From Pleodorina starrii (taxonomy: Eukaryota > Chlorophyta > Chlorophyceae > Chlamydomonadales > Volvocaceae): a stretch of 64,000 nucleotides of DNA. Location of the stretch: positions 156,701 through 220,700 of the forward strand of contig BRXU01000063.1 in assembly GCA_030267565.1 (NCBI GenBank), given 5' to 3'. The translations under genes were made by a program, and so were the position numbers. Shown piece after piece: positions 47,288 to 55,781 of this stretch; the first letter of the stretch is position 1, and each line of letters begins with the position of its first letter. Below the pieces are notes generated by a model that made no database searches, was not told the DNA's origin, and saw nothing but the letters and a program-made list of their open reading frames with translations.

Positions 47288-49039
47288 ATGACGCGCACGA
47301 CCGAGCCGCTCGCCCAGGGGCGCACCCCGCGCACCGACGAGGAGCTGCTCGCCGCGGTGCGGGCGCAGCAGCCCGACGCCTTCCCGGACCTGCGGGACCG
47401 GCACTGGCACACCGCCGTGGTCGTGGCGCGGCTCCACACGCCGAGCCGCCAGGACGCGGAGCAGCTGGCGGGCACGGCCTTCGACCAGGTCCTCGCGGAG
47501 CTCGGCGAGGAGACGCAGGACGAGGACGGGCCGGGGGTCTTCCTGCGGGCACGGCTGGTCGCCGTCGTGGGCCGGGCCGGCGTGGAGCGGGCGAGCGCGG
47601 CCGGGACGGTCACCGGCATCTACCTCGGTCTCCCCGCGTCGTGGCAGGCCGTGCTGTGGCACCTGGAGGTCGAGGCCCTCGGGCTCGAGCGGACGGCCGC
47701 GGTGCTCGGGCTGAGCCCCGCCGCCACCACCGCGCTGCACCTCGAGGCGCGCGCCGGGCTGCGGGCCGCCTACCGCCGGGCCAGGCAGGACCTGCCGACC
47801 CTCGCCGGGTGCGCGGACTGCGCGGCCGACCTCGGCGCCTTCGCCGACGGCGGCCTGTCCGCCGAGCGGACGCAGGCCGTGCAGGACCACCTCGACGAGT
47901 GCCCGCGCTGCACCGCCGACCACCTGTACCTGCAGGACACCGAAGCAGGCCTGCGCGGCTGGCTGCTGCCCGTGCTCGCCGGGGTGCCGCTGTGGGACGT
48001 CCGGACCGACGAGCTCGTGGAGCTGGTCCGGGCCGCGGGACGGATGAGCGCCGGACGACTCGGCGCGGCCCCGGGCACCGACGTGGCCGGCGGGGCCCTC
48101 GCCGCCGTCCACGTCACCCGACGGGGCCGGAAGGTGCTGCTCGGCGCCGGGGCCCTGGCGGCCGCGGCGGCGCTGGCCGGGATCGTCGTGACCGGCTCCG
48201 GCGGTCCCGGCGACGGGACGACACAGGCCACGGGGCGCCTCGGCGGCTCCGGCGCGACGGGCCCCTCCGCGCCGGCGGCCTCCGCACCCGCGGCCTCCGC
48301 CGGGGACGACGGCGCGGCCACCATGGCCCGCGGCGCCGGTGCAGCGGTGCCCGGTGGTGCCGGCGGGGTGCTGTCGCTGCCGACCTCCGAGCCGTCCCCC
48401 GGCCCCCTGACCGAGGCCGCGGCCGAGGCGCGGACCGCCGGGGCGGGCGGCGGAACGATCACCACCGCGGCCACGACGGACGGACCGGCCGCCGGCTCAC
48501 GGGAGGCCGCCGCCGATGCCGGCGCGTCGACCGGGCGTCGCACCGAGGCGGCCCCCTCCACCCGGGGGAGCGTCCAGGACGACGGCCGAGCGCCCCGGCC
48601 CGCGGCGGCGGGTGGACGGCCCTCGGACAGCGGCACCCCCGGCGGCTCCTCGGCGGCCGGCGGCGGCACTCCTGCGCCGCCGGCCGCGGCCGACGACGAC
48701 GGCAGCCCGGGCGGGGACGCCCCTGTCGAGCAGCCCTCGGCCGCCGGGCCGACCGAGCGCAGGACGCCGGTGACCGAGAGCCCGGGCACCGAGCCACCCG
48801 CGGAGGAGGTCCCGGCCCCGGAGACCCCTGCCCCGGAGACCCCGGGCGCGGAACAGCCCCCGGCAGAGTCCCCGGCTCCGGAGGCCCCCGAGGCCCCGGC
48901 GTCAGAGCCCCCGGCAACGGCGCCCGCGGCAACGGTGCCTCCGGCCGAGGAGCTCCCGTCGACCGGAGCAAACGAGCCGGGGAACCCGTCCCCGGAGCCC
49001 GGTGCCGGCGGTGCCACTCCTCCCACCCCCGGCGGGTGA
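47288..49039 (+). CDS. membrane-anchored sigma-like / zinc-finger / low-complexity fusion protein 2
   Basis: A 583-residue paralogue of the preceding protein with the same order: region-2-like segment (30-72, [20 protein letters not shown]), region-4-like segment (112-165, [20 protein letters not shown]), zinc finger DHLDECPRC (H201, C205, C208), linker [12 protein letters not shown], membrane helix about 283-302, and a Pro/Ala/Glu tail. LPSTG occurs 23 residues from the C-terminus without a following hydrophobic segment. GGAGA precedes the ATG by 4 nt. The 288 bp between the paralogues show no recognised promoter. Confidence 0.7.
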   Translation: MTRTTEPLAQGRTPRTDEELLAAVRAQQPDAFPDLRDRHWHTAVVVARLHTPSRQDAEQLAGTAFDQVLAELGEETQDEDGPGVFLRARLVAVVGRAGVERASAAGTVTGIYLGLPASWQAVLWHLEVEALGLERTAAVLGLSPAATTALHLEARAGLRAAYRRARQDLPTLAGCADCAADLGAFADGGLSAERTQAVQDHLDECPRCTADHLYLQDTEAGLRGWLLPVLAGVPLWDVRTDELVELVRAAGRMSAGRLGAAPGTDVAGGALAAVHVTRRGRKVLLGAGALAAAAALAGIVVTGSGGPGDGTTQATGRLGGSGATGPSAPAASAPAASAGDDGAATMARGAGAAVPGGAGGVLSLPTSEPSPGPLTEAAAEARTAGAGGGTITTAATTDGPAAGSREAAADAGASTGRRTEAAPSTRGSVQDDGRAPRPAAAGGRPSDSGTPGGSSAAGGGTPAPPAAADDDGSPGGDAPVEQPSAAGPTERRTPVTESPGTEPPAEEVPAPETPAPETPGAEQPPAESPAPEAPEAPASEPPATAPAATVPPAEELPSTGANEPGNPSPEPGAGGATPPTPGG

Positions 49040-49188
49040 CCGCGGCGATCCCCCCGGCACCGGGCGACGAGCACGCCCGGCGCCGGCTGGGAGATCCCTG
49101 GGCGTCGCCCGCCCGGGAAGACCGGCACCGCCGGCGCCGTTGTGCCCAACGGAAGACCCCCGTTCCCGATGAAGGAGCCGCACCCGCG

Positions 49189-50073
49189 ATGCACAGCCAC
49201 AACAACGGGCTCAAGACCGTCCTGCTGCTCGGCGGCCTGTGGGCGGTCCTGCTGGCCATCGGGTGGGTCGTGGCGAGCGGGACGGGCAGCAGCGTCTTCA
49301 TCTGGGTCTTCGCGCTGATCGGCCTGGCGTCCACGGCGTACAGCTACTGGAACAGCGACAAGCTCGCCCTGCGCTCCATGCGCGCCATCCCGATCACCGA
49401 GCAGCAGGCGCCGGGCTACTACCGGATCGTGCGGGAGCTGTCGCAGCGGGCGAACCAGCCGATGCCCCGTCTGTTCATCGCCCCGACGATGAGCCCCAAC
49501 GCCTTCGCCACCGGGCGGAACCCGGAGAACTCGGCGGTGTGCGTGACCGAGGGCATCCTCCAGCTGCTCGACGAGCGCGAGCTGCGGGGCGTGCTGGGCC
49601 ACGAGCTGATGCACGTCTACAACCGGGACATCCTCACGTCCTCGATCGCCGCGGCCGTGGCCGGCATCATCACCTCGGCCGCGCAGTTCCTCCAGTTCTC
49701 GGCCATCTTCGGCGGGGGGCGGGGCGGTGACCGCGGCAACCCTCTCGTGGGGCTGCTCCTGGCCTTCCTGGCGCCGCTCGCCGCGACCGTCATCCAGCTC
49801 GCGGTCTCCCGCACCCGCGAGTACGACGCCGACGAGGACGGCGCGCAGCTCACGGGCGATCCGCTCGCGCTGGCCTCCGCCCTGCGCAAGATCGAGATGG
49901 GCACGAACGCCCGGCCGCTGAACCCCGCCGACCAGAAGCTGGTCAACACCTCGCACCTGATGATCGCCAACCCGTTCCGCGGCGGCGGCGCCTCCAGCCT
50001 GTTCCGGACCCATCCGCCGACCGCGGACCGCGTGGCCCGGCTCGAGGGCATGGCGGGGATCGGCCGCCGCTGA
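49189..50073 (+). CDS. htpX: membrane zinc metalloprotease HtpX
   Basis: An M48B peptidase of 294 residues that degrades misfolded membrane proteins. Two N-terminal helices (about 9-30 and 34-52), [17 protein letters not shown], the zinc motif [11 protein letters not shown] (HExxH), two more helices, and [11 protein letters not shown] supplying the third ligand. A C-terminal [13 protein letters not shown] is typical of the family. The ATG at 49189 has AAGGAG 11 nt upstream. It follows the two sigma-like fusions and converges on yajQ with a palindromic terminator between. Confidence 0.96.
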   Translation: MHSHNNGLKTVLLLGGLWAVLLAIGWVVASGTGSSVFIWVFALIGLASTAYSYWNSDKLALRSMRAIPITEQQAPGYYRIVRELSQRANQPMPRLFIAPTMSPNAFATGRNPENSAVCVTEGILQLLDERELRGVLGHELMHVYNRDILTSSIAAAVAGIITSAAQFLQFSAIFGGGRGGDRGNPLVGLLLAFLAPLAATVIQLAVSRTREYDADEDGAQLTGDPLALASALRKIEMGTNARPLNPADQKLVNTSHLMIANPFRGGGASSLFRTHPPTADRVARLEGMAGIGRR

Positions 50074-50086
50074 GCCCGCCCGCCGA

Positions 50087-50132
50087 CGACGACGGAGCCG
50101 CCCACCTCGCGAGGTGGGCGGCTCCGTCGTCG
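50087..50132. terminator. 46-bp perfect palindrome between htpX and yajQ
   Basis: The arms 50087-50109 and 50110-50132 are exact complements with no spacer; expected to stop both converging transcripts. Confidence 0.8.
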
Positions 50133-50170
50133 CACGGGGGGAGCGGCGCGAGCCGCGCCGCGGGCCGAGC

Positions 50171-50662
50171 TCAGCGGTAGTTGATGAACTGCAGGTCCAC
50201 CTCGAGATCCGAGCCCTTGAGCAGCGTGATGACGTCCTGGAGGTCGTCGCGGGACTTCGACGACACCCGCAGCTCGTCGCCCTGGATGGTGGCCTTCACG
50301 CCCTTGGGGCCCTCGTCGCGGATGAGCTTGGTGATCTTCTTCGCCTGGTCCTGGGCGATGCCCTCCTTCACGGAGGCCTCGATCCGGTACTCCTTGCCGG
50401 AGGCGAAGGGCTCCCCGGCGTCGAGGGACTTCAGGGAGATGCCGCGCTTGACCAGCTTCGACTGGAAGACGTCGAGGACGGCGTTGACGCGCTCCTCGGA
50501 GTTCGCCTTCATGAGGATCTTCTCGCCGGAGAAGTCGATCTCGGCGCCCACGCCCTTGAAGTCGTAGCGCTGCGCGATCTCCTTCTGGACCTGGTTCAGG
50601 GCGTTGGACACCTCCTGCTTGTCGACCTTGCTGACGACGTCGAACGAGGAATCGCTGGCCAT
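50171..50662 (-). CDS. YajQ-family nucleotide-binding protein
   Basis: A 163-residue two-domain RNP-like protein: [18 protein letters not shown] at the start, RYDFKG, and the ends [20 protein letters not shown] and FINYR. Family members bind nucleic acid or, in Xanthomonas, cyclic di-GMP; the role here is unknown. AGGAGG lies 5 nt before the ATG at 50662. A single gene on the minus strand. Confidence 0.95.
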   Translation of the reverse strand: MASDSSFDVVSKVDKQEVSNALNQVQKEIAQRYDFKGVGAEIDFSGEKILMKANSEERVNAVLDVFQSKLVKRGISLKSLDAGEPFASGKEYRIEASVKEGIAQDQAKKITKLIRDEGPKGVKATIQGDELRVSSKSRDDLQDVITLLKGSDLEVDLQFINYR

Positions 50663-50800
50663 GCTGCCTCCTGGGCTGGGACGGTGGACGGGCGGCGTGC
50701 GGCCCGCAGGACTGTGTCCCAGCCTACCGGGGAGGGCCCCGTCACCGTTTCGTGACCTGCGCCCAAGGATCCGTCCAGGTCGGTCTCCCAGGATGGCGGC

Positions 50801-51121
50801 ATGAGCACATCCGAGGGTCACGACGACGTGACGCCCGGCCCGGGGCGGACCCGGCGCGGAAGCGCCGTGGCGGCCACCGCGCTGGCGGCGGTCCTGCTGA
50901 TGGGCATCGGGCTGGGACCGGCGGCCGCGACCGCCGACGGGACGGCGCCGCCGGCCCGACCGGGCACGGGGGCCTCGGCCACCGAACGGCTCGACCCCCA
51001 GGCGGCGCAGCGGCTGATCGGCGTCGCCGAGGACCTCGCGGACGCCGTGACCCACGGCGAGATCACCGCGGAGCAGGCGGAGAAGTTCCTCCAGCAGGTG
51101 TGCGAGCGGCTCGCCGCCTGA
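50801..51121 (+). CDS. small exported protein, unknown
   Basis: A 106-residue protein with a basic N-terminus, a hydrophobic segment (about 21-44) and an [11 protein letters not shown] signal-peptidase site, leaving about 60 mature residues rich in Ala, with two amphipathic helices ([33 protein letters not shown]) and one Cys. No family recognised. AGGA lies 9 nt before the ATG. Confidence 0.6.
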   Translation: MSTSEGHDDVTPGPGRTRRGSAVAATALAAVLLMGIGLGPAAATADGTAPPARPGTGASATERLDPQAAQRLIGVAEDLADAVTHGEITAEQAEKFLQQVCERLAA

Positions 51122-51159
51122 GCCGTCCCCGGCAATTTCGCATCGCGCCGGATCTTCTG

Positions 51160-51165
51160 TACTGT
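51160..51165 (+). promoter_or_regulatory. possible tRNA-Tyr promoter
   Basis: TACTGT (-10) with TTTCGC (51136-51141) 18 bp upstream, about 60 bp before the tRNA. Confidence 0.4.
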
Positions 51166-51227
51166 TGAACTGCTCCCGCACGCGGGGGCGGCCACCACCG
51201 GTCCGGAAGGGCCGACGGGAGCACCCC

Positions 51228-51309
51228 GGCAGATTACCCGAGCGGCCAAAGGGGGCTGACTGTAAATCAGCTGGCAATGCCTACGGGGGTTCGAATCCCT
51301 CATCTGCCA
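51228..51309 (+). tRNA. tRNA-Tyr (GTA)
   Basis: An 82-nt class II tRNA: acceptor GGCAGAT pairs with ATCTGCC (51302-51308), discriminator A at 51309. The anticodon loop CTGTAAA sits in a GCTGA/TCAGC stem with GTA at 51262-51264. A long variable arm and the T-loop GGTTCGAATCC are present. CCA is not encoded. Confidence 0.97.
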
Positions 51310-51320
51310 CGAGTTCCACC

Positions 51321-51354
51321 ACGAAGGCCCCGGTCCGCGGACCGGGGCCTTCGT
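51321..51354 (+). terminator. terminator after tRNA-Tyr
   Basis: A 16-bp perfect stem (51321-51336 with 51339-51354) 11 bp after the tRNA. Confidence 0.75.
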
Positions 51355-51538
51355 CGTCCCCGGTCACGGCGGGGTCACCACGTCCCCCGCCGCCGGGACG
51401 CACCCGCCGCCCCCGGCCGCCAGGAGAGCGCCGGGGCGGTGCCCGGGCGGGTGCCGGAGGTGCCCCGGCCCGCGCGGAATTCCGCGCCGAGTCCCCTGAT
51501 CCGGGGACACGCCGACGGCGCCGCCGCGCCGTTCCAGC

Positions 51539-51568
51539 CTTAACAATTGCTAAGAACATGAATATCCT
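51539..51568 (+). promoter_or_regulatory. promoter TTAACA-N17-TATCCT with overlapping palindromic operator
   Basis: -35 TTAACA (51540-51545) and -10 TATCCT (51563-51568) at 17-bp spacing give an initiation site near 51575, about 205 nt before the surface-protein start. CTTAACAATTGCTAAG (51539-51554) is a 16-bp palindrome with one mismatched pair covering the -35, of the size bound by MarR-type repressors. Confidence 0.6.
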
Positions 51569-51588
51569 TGTAGCTTGAGGCGACAGCA

Positions 51589-51649
51589 TCATCCGGCCAC
51601 GTGCCAGCACTCCCCGAGCCGGCACGTCGGGACCCCCTACTCCGGATGA
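51589..51649 (+). other. structured 5' leader of the surface-protein gene
   Basis: Two nested stems: TCATCCGG (51589-51596) with CCGGATGA (51642-51649), and ACGTGCC (51599-51605) with GGCACGT (51621-51627). No known riboswitch class was recognised. The remaining leader to 51779 shows no gene. Confidence 0.45.
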
Positions 51650-51779
51650 CCAGCAGCACGACCGACCCCGCAGCGCTCCCGCCGGCGTGCCACGCCGAGG
51701 ACGCTGGGAAGGACTGTGCCGCGCGCTGGTACCCCAGGGGCAGGCCCGGGGTTCTGAATGATTGAGGAGACAGACCGAT

Positions 51780-52463
51780 ATGACTGCTGTGAAGAAGTGG
51801 GTGGCCGCGGGTTCGTCGGCTGCCGTCCTGGCCGGAGGCCTGTTCCTGGGCGCCCCCGCCGCCCACGCCGACACCTGTGTGGCCCCCGCCGCCAGCACCG
51901 CGGTGACCAACCTGGTCACCGCCGCCGACCACCTCTACGACGCGGGCACGCACTTCAACTCCCTCGTCACCGACCAGGCGGTCCTGGGCCAGCTCCAGAC
52001 CCAGCAGGCCGTGCTGGAGGACGCCATCGTGAACGACGCCACCGTCGACCGTGCGCAGGGCGCCTGGACCGAGATCCTGCGCCTGCAGGAGTCCTACGCG
52101 GCCTCGAGCAGCGATCCTGCCGTGGACGAGGCCTACGCGGCGAGCTCCGCCGCCGCGGCCGGCTTCCAGGCCGCCGCCGTGGACGCCCGCGCCCAGGGCG
52201 AGGTCTTCATGGAGGACGGCGCCGATCTCGTGGCGCTCTTCCAGGGCAACTGCGACGTCCTGGGCGTCGGGGGGGACTCCGACGACTGGAGCGACTCGGA
52301 CGACGGGGCCGGCACCGGCACCGACTCCGGCCTGAACCAGGGCATCAACATGCAGACCGCCGAGGAGGGCGGGCTCAGCACCGGCGTGCTGGCCGGCCTG
52401 CTGGCCGCCGGTGCGGCCGTGTCCGGGGCCGTGGCCTTCCGGGTGCGCCGCGCCCGCGCCTGA
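51780..52463 (+). CDS. secreted surface protein with sortase-type C-terminus
   Basis: A 227-residue protein: signal peptide (AVLAGGLFLGAPAAHA, cleavage before about residue 36), an Ala-rich helical body with two Cys (TCVAPAAST and NCDVLG) probably disulfide-bonded, a Ser/Asp-rich linker, then QTAEEGGLSTG, a hydrophobic helix and the charged tail RVRRARA. That order is a cell-wall sorting signal with a non-LPXTG motif. GAGGAG lies 10 nt before the ATG. The neighbouring sortase gene is the likely partner. Function of the mature domain is unknown. Confidence 0.7.
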   Translation: MTAVKKWVAAGSSAAVLAGGLFLGAPAAHADTCVAPAASTAVTNLVTAADHLYDAGTHFNSLVTDQAVLGQLQTQQAVLEDAIVNDATVDRAQGAWTEILRLQESYAASSSDPAVDEAYAASSAAAAGFQAAAVDARAQGEVFMEDGADLVALFQGNCDVLGVGGDSDDWSDSDDGAGTGTDSGLNQGINMQTAEEGGLSTGVLAGLLAAGAAVSGAVAFRVRRARA

Positions 52464-52479
52464 TCCCGAACCGCTGACC

Positions 52480-52511
52480 GCCCTGGTGCCGCGCTCGCGC
52501 GGCACCAGGGC
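52480..52511 (+). terminator. hairpin between surface protein and sortase genes
   Basis: GCCCTGGTGCCGCG (52480-52493) and CGCGGCACCAGGGC (52498-52511), 4-nt loop, no U tract; probably partial termination, so that the substrate message exceeds the sortase message. Confidence 0.65.
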
Positions 52512-52549
52512 GCAGCCATTTCCCGAGCCGACCCCCGGAGGACGCCAGC

Positions 52550-53236
52550 ATGGACGCACCCGAGCAGCAGACCGCGCCGCGCCGTCGTGCGGGCACGCGC
52601 TGGGCCGCCGTCGGCGGTCTCGGCGCCGTGGCCGCCCTGTCCGCGGTCCTGCTGACCGGCCCCTGGGGCGCGGAGGACACCGGCTCCCCGGCCCCGACGG
52701 CCACCGCGCCGGTGGAGGCATCCTCGGTGATGCCTCCGAGCGCGGCGGCCACGCGGACGCCGTCCGTCGCAGCGCCCGCCGCCGACCGGCCGGCGGCGGC
52801 GGCCCCCGTGCGGCTGACCGTCGAGGACGCCCGGTTCGACGTGACCGTCCTGCCGCTGACGCCGAGCGAGCAGGAGCTGGCCACGGAGCTGCTAATCCCG
52901 CCGGACACCCTGGACGGCTACTGGCTCACCCCGTACGGCATGCCCGGCGAGGGCTCGGAGAACACCACGTACATCACCGGCCACAGCTGGGAGGACCGGG
53001 ACGCCCCGTTCAACCGGCTGAGCGATCCCGGGCTCGTGGGCAGCGAGATCGAGCTGGAGACCGGGTCCGGGACGCTGGAGTACGTGGTGGACTCGGTGGT
53101 CACCCACGACAAGAACACCCTGAAGGACAGCGACATCTGGCGCATCGTCCCGGACCGGCTGGTCATCGTCAGCTGCTACACCGAGGACCTCTGGGGGAAG
53201 AACGTGGTGCTCACGGCGTCCCCCGCGCCGGCCTGA
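52550..53236 (+). CDS. class F-like sortase
   Basis: A 228-residue transpeptidase with an N-terminal membrane anchor (about 18-38), a Thr/Ala/Pro linker and a sortase barrel from about 92. The catalytic His145 is in YITGHSWED and Cys209 in LVIVSCYTED. No Arg occurs after Cys209; the place expected for the catalytic Arg reads WGKNVVL, so Lys may replace it. GGAGG lies 9 nt before the ATG. It lies 86 bp after the candidate substrate, which suggests a dedicated pair. Small size and lack of extra domains fit class F better than A or E. Confidence 0.8.
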   Translation: MDAPEQQTAPRRRAGTRWAAVGGLGAVAALSAVLLTGPWGAEDTGSPAPTATAPVEASSVMPPSAAATRTPSVAAPAADRPAAAAPVRLTVEDARFDVTVLPLTPSEQELATELLIPPDTLDGYWLTPYGMPGEGSENTTYITGHSWEDRDAPFNRLSDPGLVGSEIELETGSGTLEYVVDSVVTHDKNTLKDSDIWRIVPDRLVIVSCYTEDLWGKNVVLTASPAPA

Positions 53237-53279
53237 GCCGGAGTCCCCGGCCCCGAGCTCCGGGTCCCGTCACCGGGGG

Positions 53280-54317
53280 TCAGCCCAGGGCGGCGCGGAC
53301 CCGCGGCACCACCTCGGCGCCCAGCAGCGTGATCGACTCGAGCACCAGGTGGTGCGGGACGCCTCCCGCGTCCATCCGGAGCAGGAGGCGCTGGTGGCCG
53401 AGCGCGCGCTGCTGCGCCACGATCTTGGCGACCACCTCGTCCACGTCCCCCACCACGAGGGTCCCGTCCGGGCCGCACTCCCGGTCGTACTCCTCCCGGG
53501 ACCAGCGGGGATCCGCCGGCCCGACAGGCCCGTGGCTGCGGGCCCCCGCCGCGAAGTAGGGGTGGCTGAGCTCCCGGGCCTGCGCCGGGGTGCGCGCGAC
53601 GAAGCCCGGCACGTTCAGGCCCACCGGGGTGCCGACGTCCCGGCCGGACGCCTCGAGGGCCCGCCGGTAGGCCGCGACGACGGGCACCGCCCCGGCGAAG
53701 GGACCGTGGGTGCGCAACAGGGCGAGGGGCAGCCCGAGGGCGCCGGCGCGGGCCACGGAGGCCGGCGTGCCGGAGCTGCCCAGCCAGATCGGCAGGCACG
53801 GTTGCAGCGGGCGCGGCTCGAGCTCGAGCTCGACGCCGTCCCGGGCGAGCGGACCGGCGAAGGTCGGGGGACTGGTCTCCCGCAGCGTGAGGAGCCGGCG
53901 CAGCTTCTCCTCGAACAGGGCGTCGTGCTCCTGCTGCTCCAGCCCGAGGGCGCGCAGCACGCGCTGCGAGGCGCCGCGGCCCACGATCAGCTCGGCCCGG
54001 CCGCCGGAGATGTTGTCCAGCATGGCGATCTGCTCGTAGAGCCGCACCGGGTCCCCGGCCGTGAGCACGGAGACGGCCGTGGTGAGCCGCAGGAGGTGGG
54101 TGCGGCCGGCGATGGCGGAGAGCAGCACCACGGGGGAGGCCGCCACCACGTCCGTCCCGTGGTTCTCCCCGACGCCGATCACGGTGAGCCCGGCGCGCTC
54201 CGCGGCCTCGGCCTGCTCGATGATGTCCCGCAGGCGCTGGCGGCTGTCGGGCCGGGTGCCCGTCACGGGGTCCGGGACCACCTCGCCCAGCGAGAAGATG
54301 CCGATCTCGAAGTTCAT
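53280..54317 (-). CDS. LLM-class flavin-dependent oxidoreductase
   Basis: A 345-residue luciferase-like monooxygenase fold (TIM barrel, FMN or F420). Motifs are IGVGENHGTDVVAASP, LRLTTAVSVLTAGDPVRLYEQIAMLD, and GRAELIVGRGAS, typical of alkanal monooxygenase-like proteins. Substrate and flavin type are unknown; the reductant could be F420H2 in an actinobacterium. The ATG is at 54317. It ends 43 bp from the sortase stop in convergent orientation. Confidence 0.9.
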   Translation of the reverse strand: MNFEIGIFSLGEVVPDPVTGTRPDSRQRLRDIIEQAEAAERAGLTVIGVGENHGTDVVAASPVVLLSAIAGRTHLLRLTTAVSVLTAGDPVRLYEQIAMLDNISGGRAELIVGRGASQRVLRALGLEQQEHDALFEEKLRRLLTLRETSPPTFAGPLARDGVELELEPRPLQPCLPIWLGSSGTPASVARAGALGLPLALLRTHGPFAGAVPVVAAYRRALEASGRDVGTPVGLNVPGFVARTPAQARELSHPYFAAGARSHGPVGPADPRWSREEYDRECGPDGTLVVGDVDEVVAKIVAQQRALGHQRLLLRMDAGGVPHHLVLESITLLGAEVVPRVRAALG

Positions 54318-54485
54318 GGCGCACCTCGGCGTGCACGGGGTCTGTCCCCGGACCGGCGTCCCGGTCCCGGAGCCCGCGCCGGAGGCCCGGCCCGGACGCC
54401 CAGTCTAGTGCGCGCCGGCGGTGCGGTCTTGAGCCGGCAGTGAAATCCTGTGCCCCCGGCCGGCTCTGCCTCTACGCTGGAGGGC

Positions 54486-54863
54486 ATGGCTACTGTTGAC
54501 ATCACCCAGGACACCCTGGGCCAGACCATCGCCGAGAACGACATCGTCCTGCTCGACTGGTGGGCCGAGTGGTGCGGACCCTGCAAGCAGTTCGCACCGA
54601 CCTACGAGGCCGCCTCGGAGAAGCACGAGGACATCGTCTTCGGGAAGGTCGACACCGAGGAGCAGCAGATGCTCGCCGCGTCGGCCCAGATCTCGTCGAT
54701 CCCCACGCTCATGGCCTTCCGCGAGGGCATCCTGGTCTTCTCCCAGCCGGGCGCCCTGCCCGCCTCCGCCCTCGACCAGGTCATCGACGCCGTCAAGGGC
54801 CTCGACATGGAAGAGGTCCGCGCCGAGGTCGCCAAGCAGTCCCAGGACGCGCCCAACGCCTGA
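54486..54863 (+). CDS. trxA: thioredoxin
   Basis: A 125-residue thioredoxin with active site WAEWCGPCKQF (Cys32 and Cys35 region), conserved cis-Pro in SSIPTLMAF, and normal length plus a short acidic C-terminal extension. It is reduced by thioredoxin reductase and serves cytosolic disulfide reduction. TACGCT ends 7 nt before the ATG; the GGAGGG in between is too close for ribosome binding, so the message is probably leaderless. Confidence 0.95.
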   Translation: MATVDITQDTLGQTIAENDIVLLDWWAEWCGPCKQFAPTYEAASEKHEDIVFGKVDTEEQQMLAASAQISSIPTLMAFREGILVFSQPGALPASALDQVIDAVKGLDMEEVRAEVAKQSQDAPNA

Positions 54864-54880
54864 CCCCTCCCGCACCACCG

Positions 54881-54917
54881 CGCCGGGCCCCGCCTCTCCG
54901 TGAGGCGGGGCCCGGCG
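54881..54917. terminator. bidirectional terminator between trxA and the VIT gene
   Basis: A 16-bp perfect stem (54881-54896 with 54902-54917), 5-nt loop, between converging genes. Confidence 0.8.
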
Positions 54918-54978
54918 TCGTCGTGCCCGGACCGCCCGGTGCCCCCGGGCGCGGGGGCACCGGGGGTGCCGGGGCAGC

Positions 54979-55698
54979 TCAGACGAGGCCCGTGACGCCG
55001 AGCAGGGAGCCCACGGCGAACGTGGCGACGAGGGCGAGGGCGCCGCCGACGACGACGCGCAGGGCCGCGCGACCTGTCTGCGGCGTGCCCCCGAGACGGG
55101 CCCCGAGCCAGCCGGTCAGGGCGAGCGCCGCGAGCACGGCGACGAACGTCACGGGGAGCCGCCACTCCTCCGGCGGCAGCAGGATCGCCAGGAGGGGCAG
55201 CAGGGCGCCGAGCAGGAAGGACAGCGCGGAGGCGACCGCCGCGTTCCAGGGGCTGACGATGTCCTCCGCGTCGATGTTGAGCTCGGCGTCGAGGTGCGCG
55301 GCCAGGGCGTCGTGCTCGGTCAGCTCCTCCGCGACCCGCCGTGCGGTGTCCTCGGAGAGTCCCTTGGCCTGGTAGATCTCGGCGAGCTCCTGCAGCTCCG
55401 CCTCGGGCATCTCGGCGAGCTCCCGCTCCTCCTTCTCGATCAGGGCCCGGTGCGAGTCCGACTGGCTGGAGACGGAGACGTACTCGCCCAGGGCCATGGA
55501 CAGGGCCCCGCCCACGAGCGCGGCGGCGCCCGCGGTGAGGATCGCGCTCGAGCTGGCGGTGGCGCCCGCGACGCCGACGACCGTCGCGGCGACCGAGACG
55601 ATGCCGTCGTTGGCGCCCAGCACCCCGGCCCGCAGCTTGTTCATCCGCTCGGTGTAGCCCACGCCGTGGGGTTCCTGGATCACGTGTTCGGTGGTCAT
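54979..55698 (-). CDS. VIT1/CCC1-family iron/manganese transporter
   Basis: A 239-residue membrane protein. The first helix region holds the family signature RAGVLGANDGIVSVAATVVG, followed by ALSMALGEYVSVSSQ, a cytosolic acidic helical domain (EKEERELAEMPEAEL, probable metal-binding site) and three C-terminal helices. Homologues export or store Fe2+/Mn2+. A good candidate to balance the Nramp importer near 63 kb, but they are not linked. Confidence 0.92.
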   Translation of the reverse strand: MTTEHVIQEPHGVGYTERMNKLRAGVLGANDGIVSVAATVVGVAGATASSSAILTAGAAALVGGALSMALGEYVSVSSQSDSHRALIEKEERELAEMPEAELQELAEIYQAKGLSEDTARRVAEELTEHDALAAHLDAELNIDAEDIVSPWNAAVASALSFLLGALLPLLAILLPPEEWRLPVTFVAVLAALALTGWLGARLGGTPQTGRAALRVVVGGALALVATFAVGSLLGVTGLV

Positions 55699-55781
55699 GG
55701 CTCCATTGAACGCCCGCCGGTGCGGCCGTGCCAGCAAGGACAGGATGTCCTCACCGGCACGCGCCGGAGGGCCACCGGCGC

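Noticed and set aside
51228..51309. tRNA-Tyr as an integrated-element attachment site.
   Set aside because: No integrase and no repeat of the tRNA 3' end is visible in the window.
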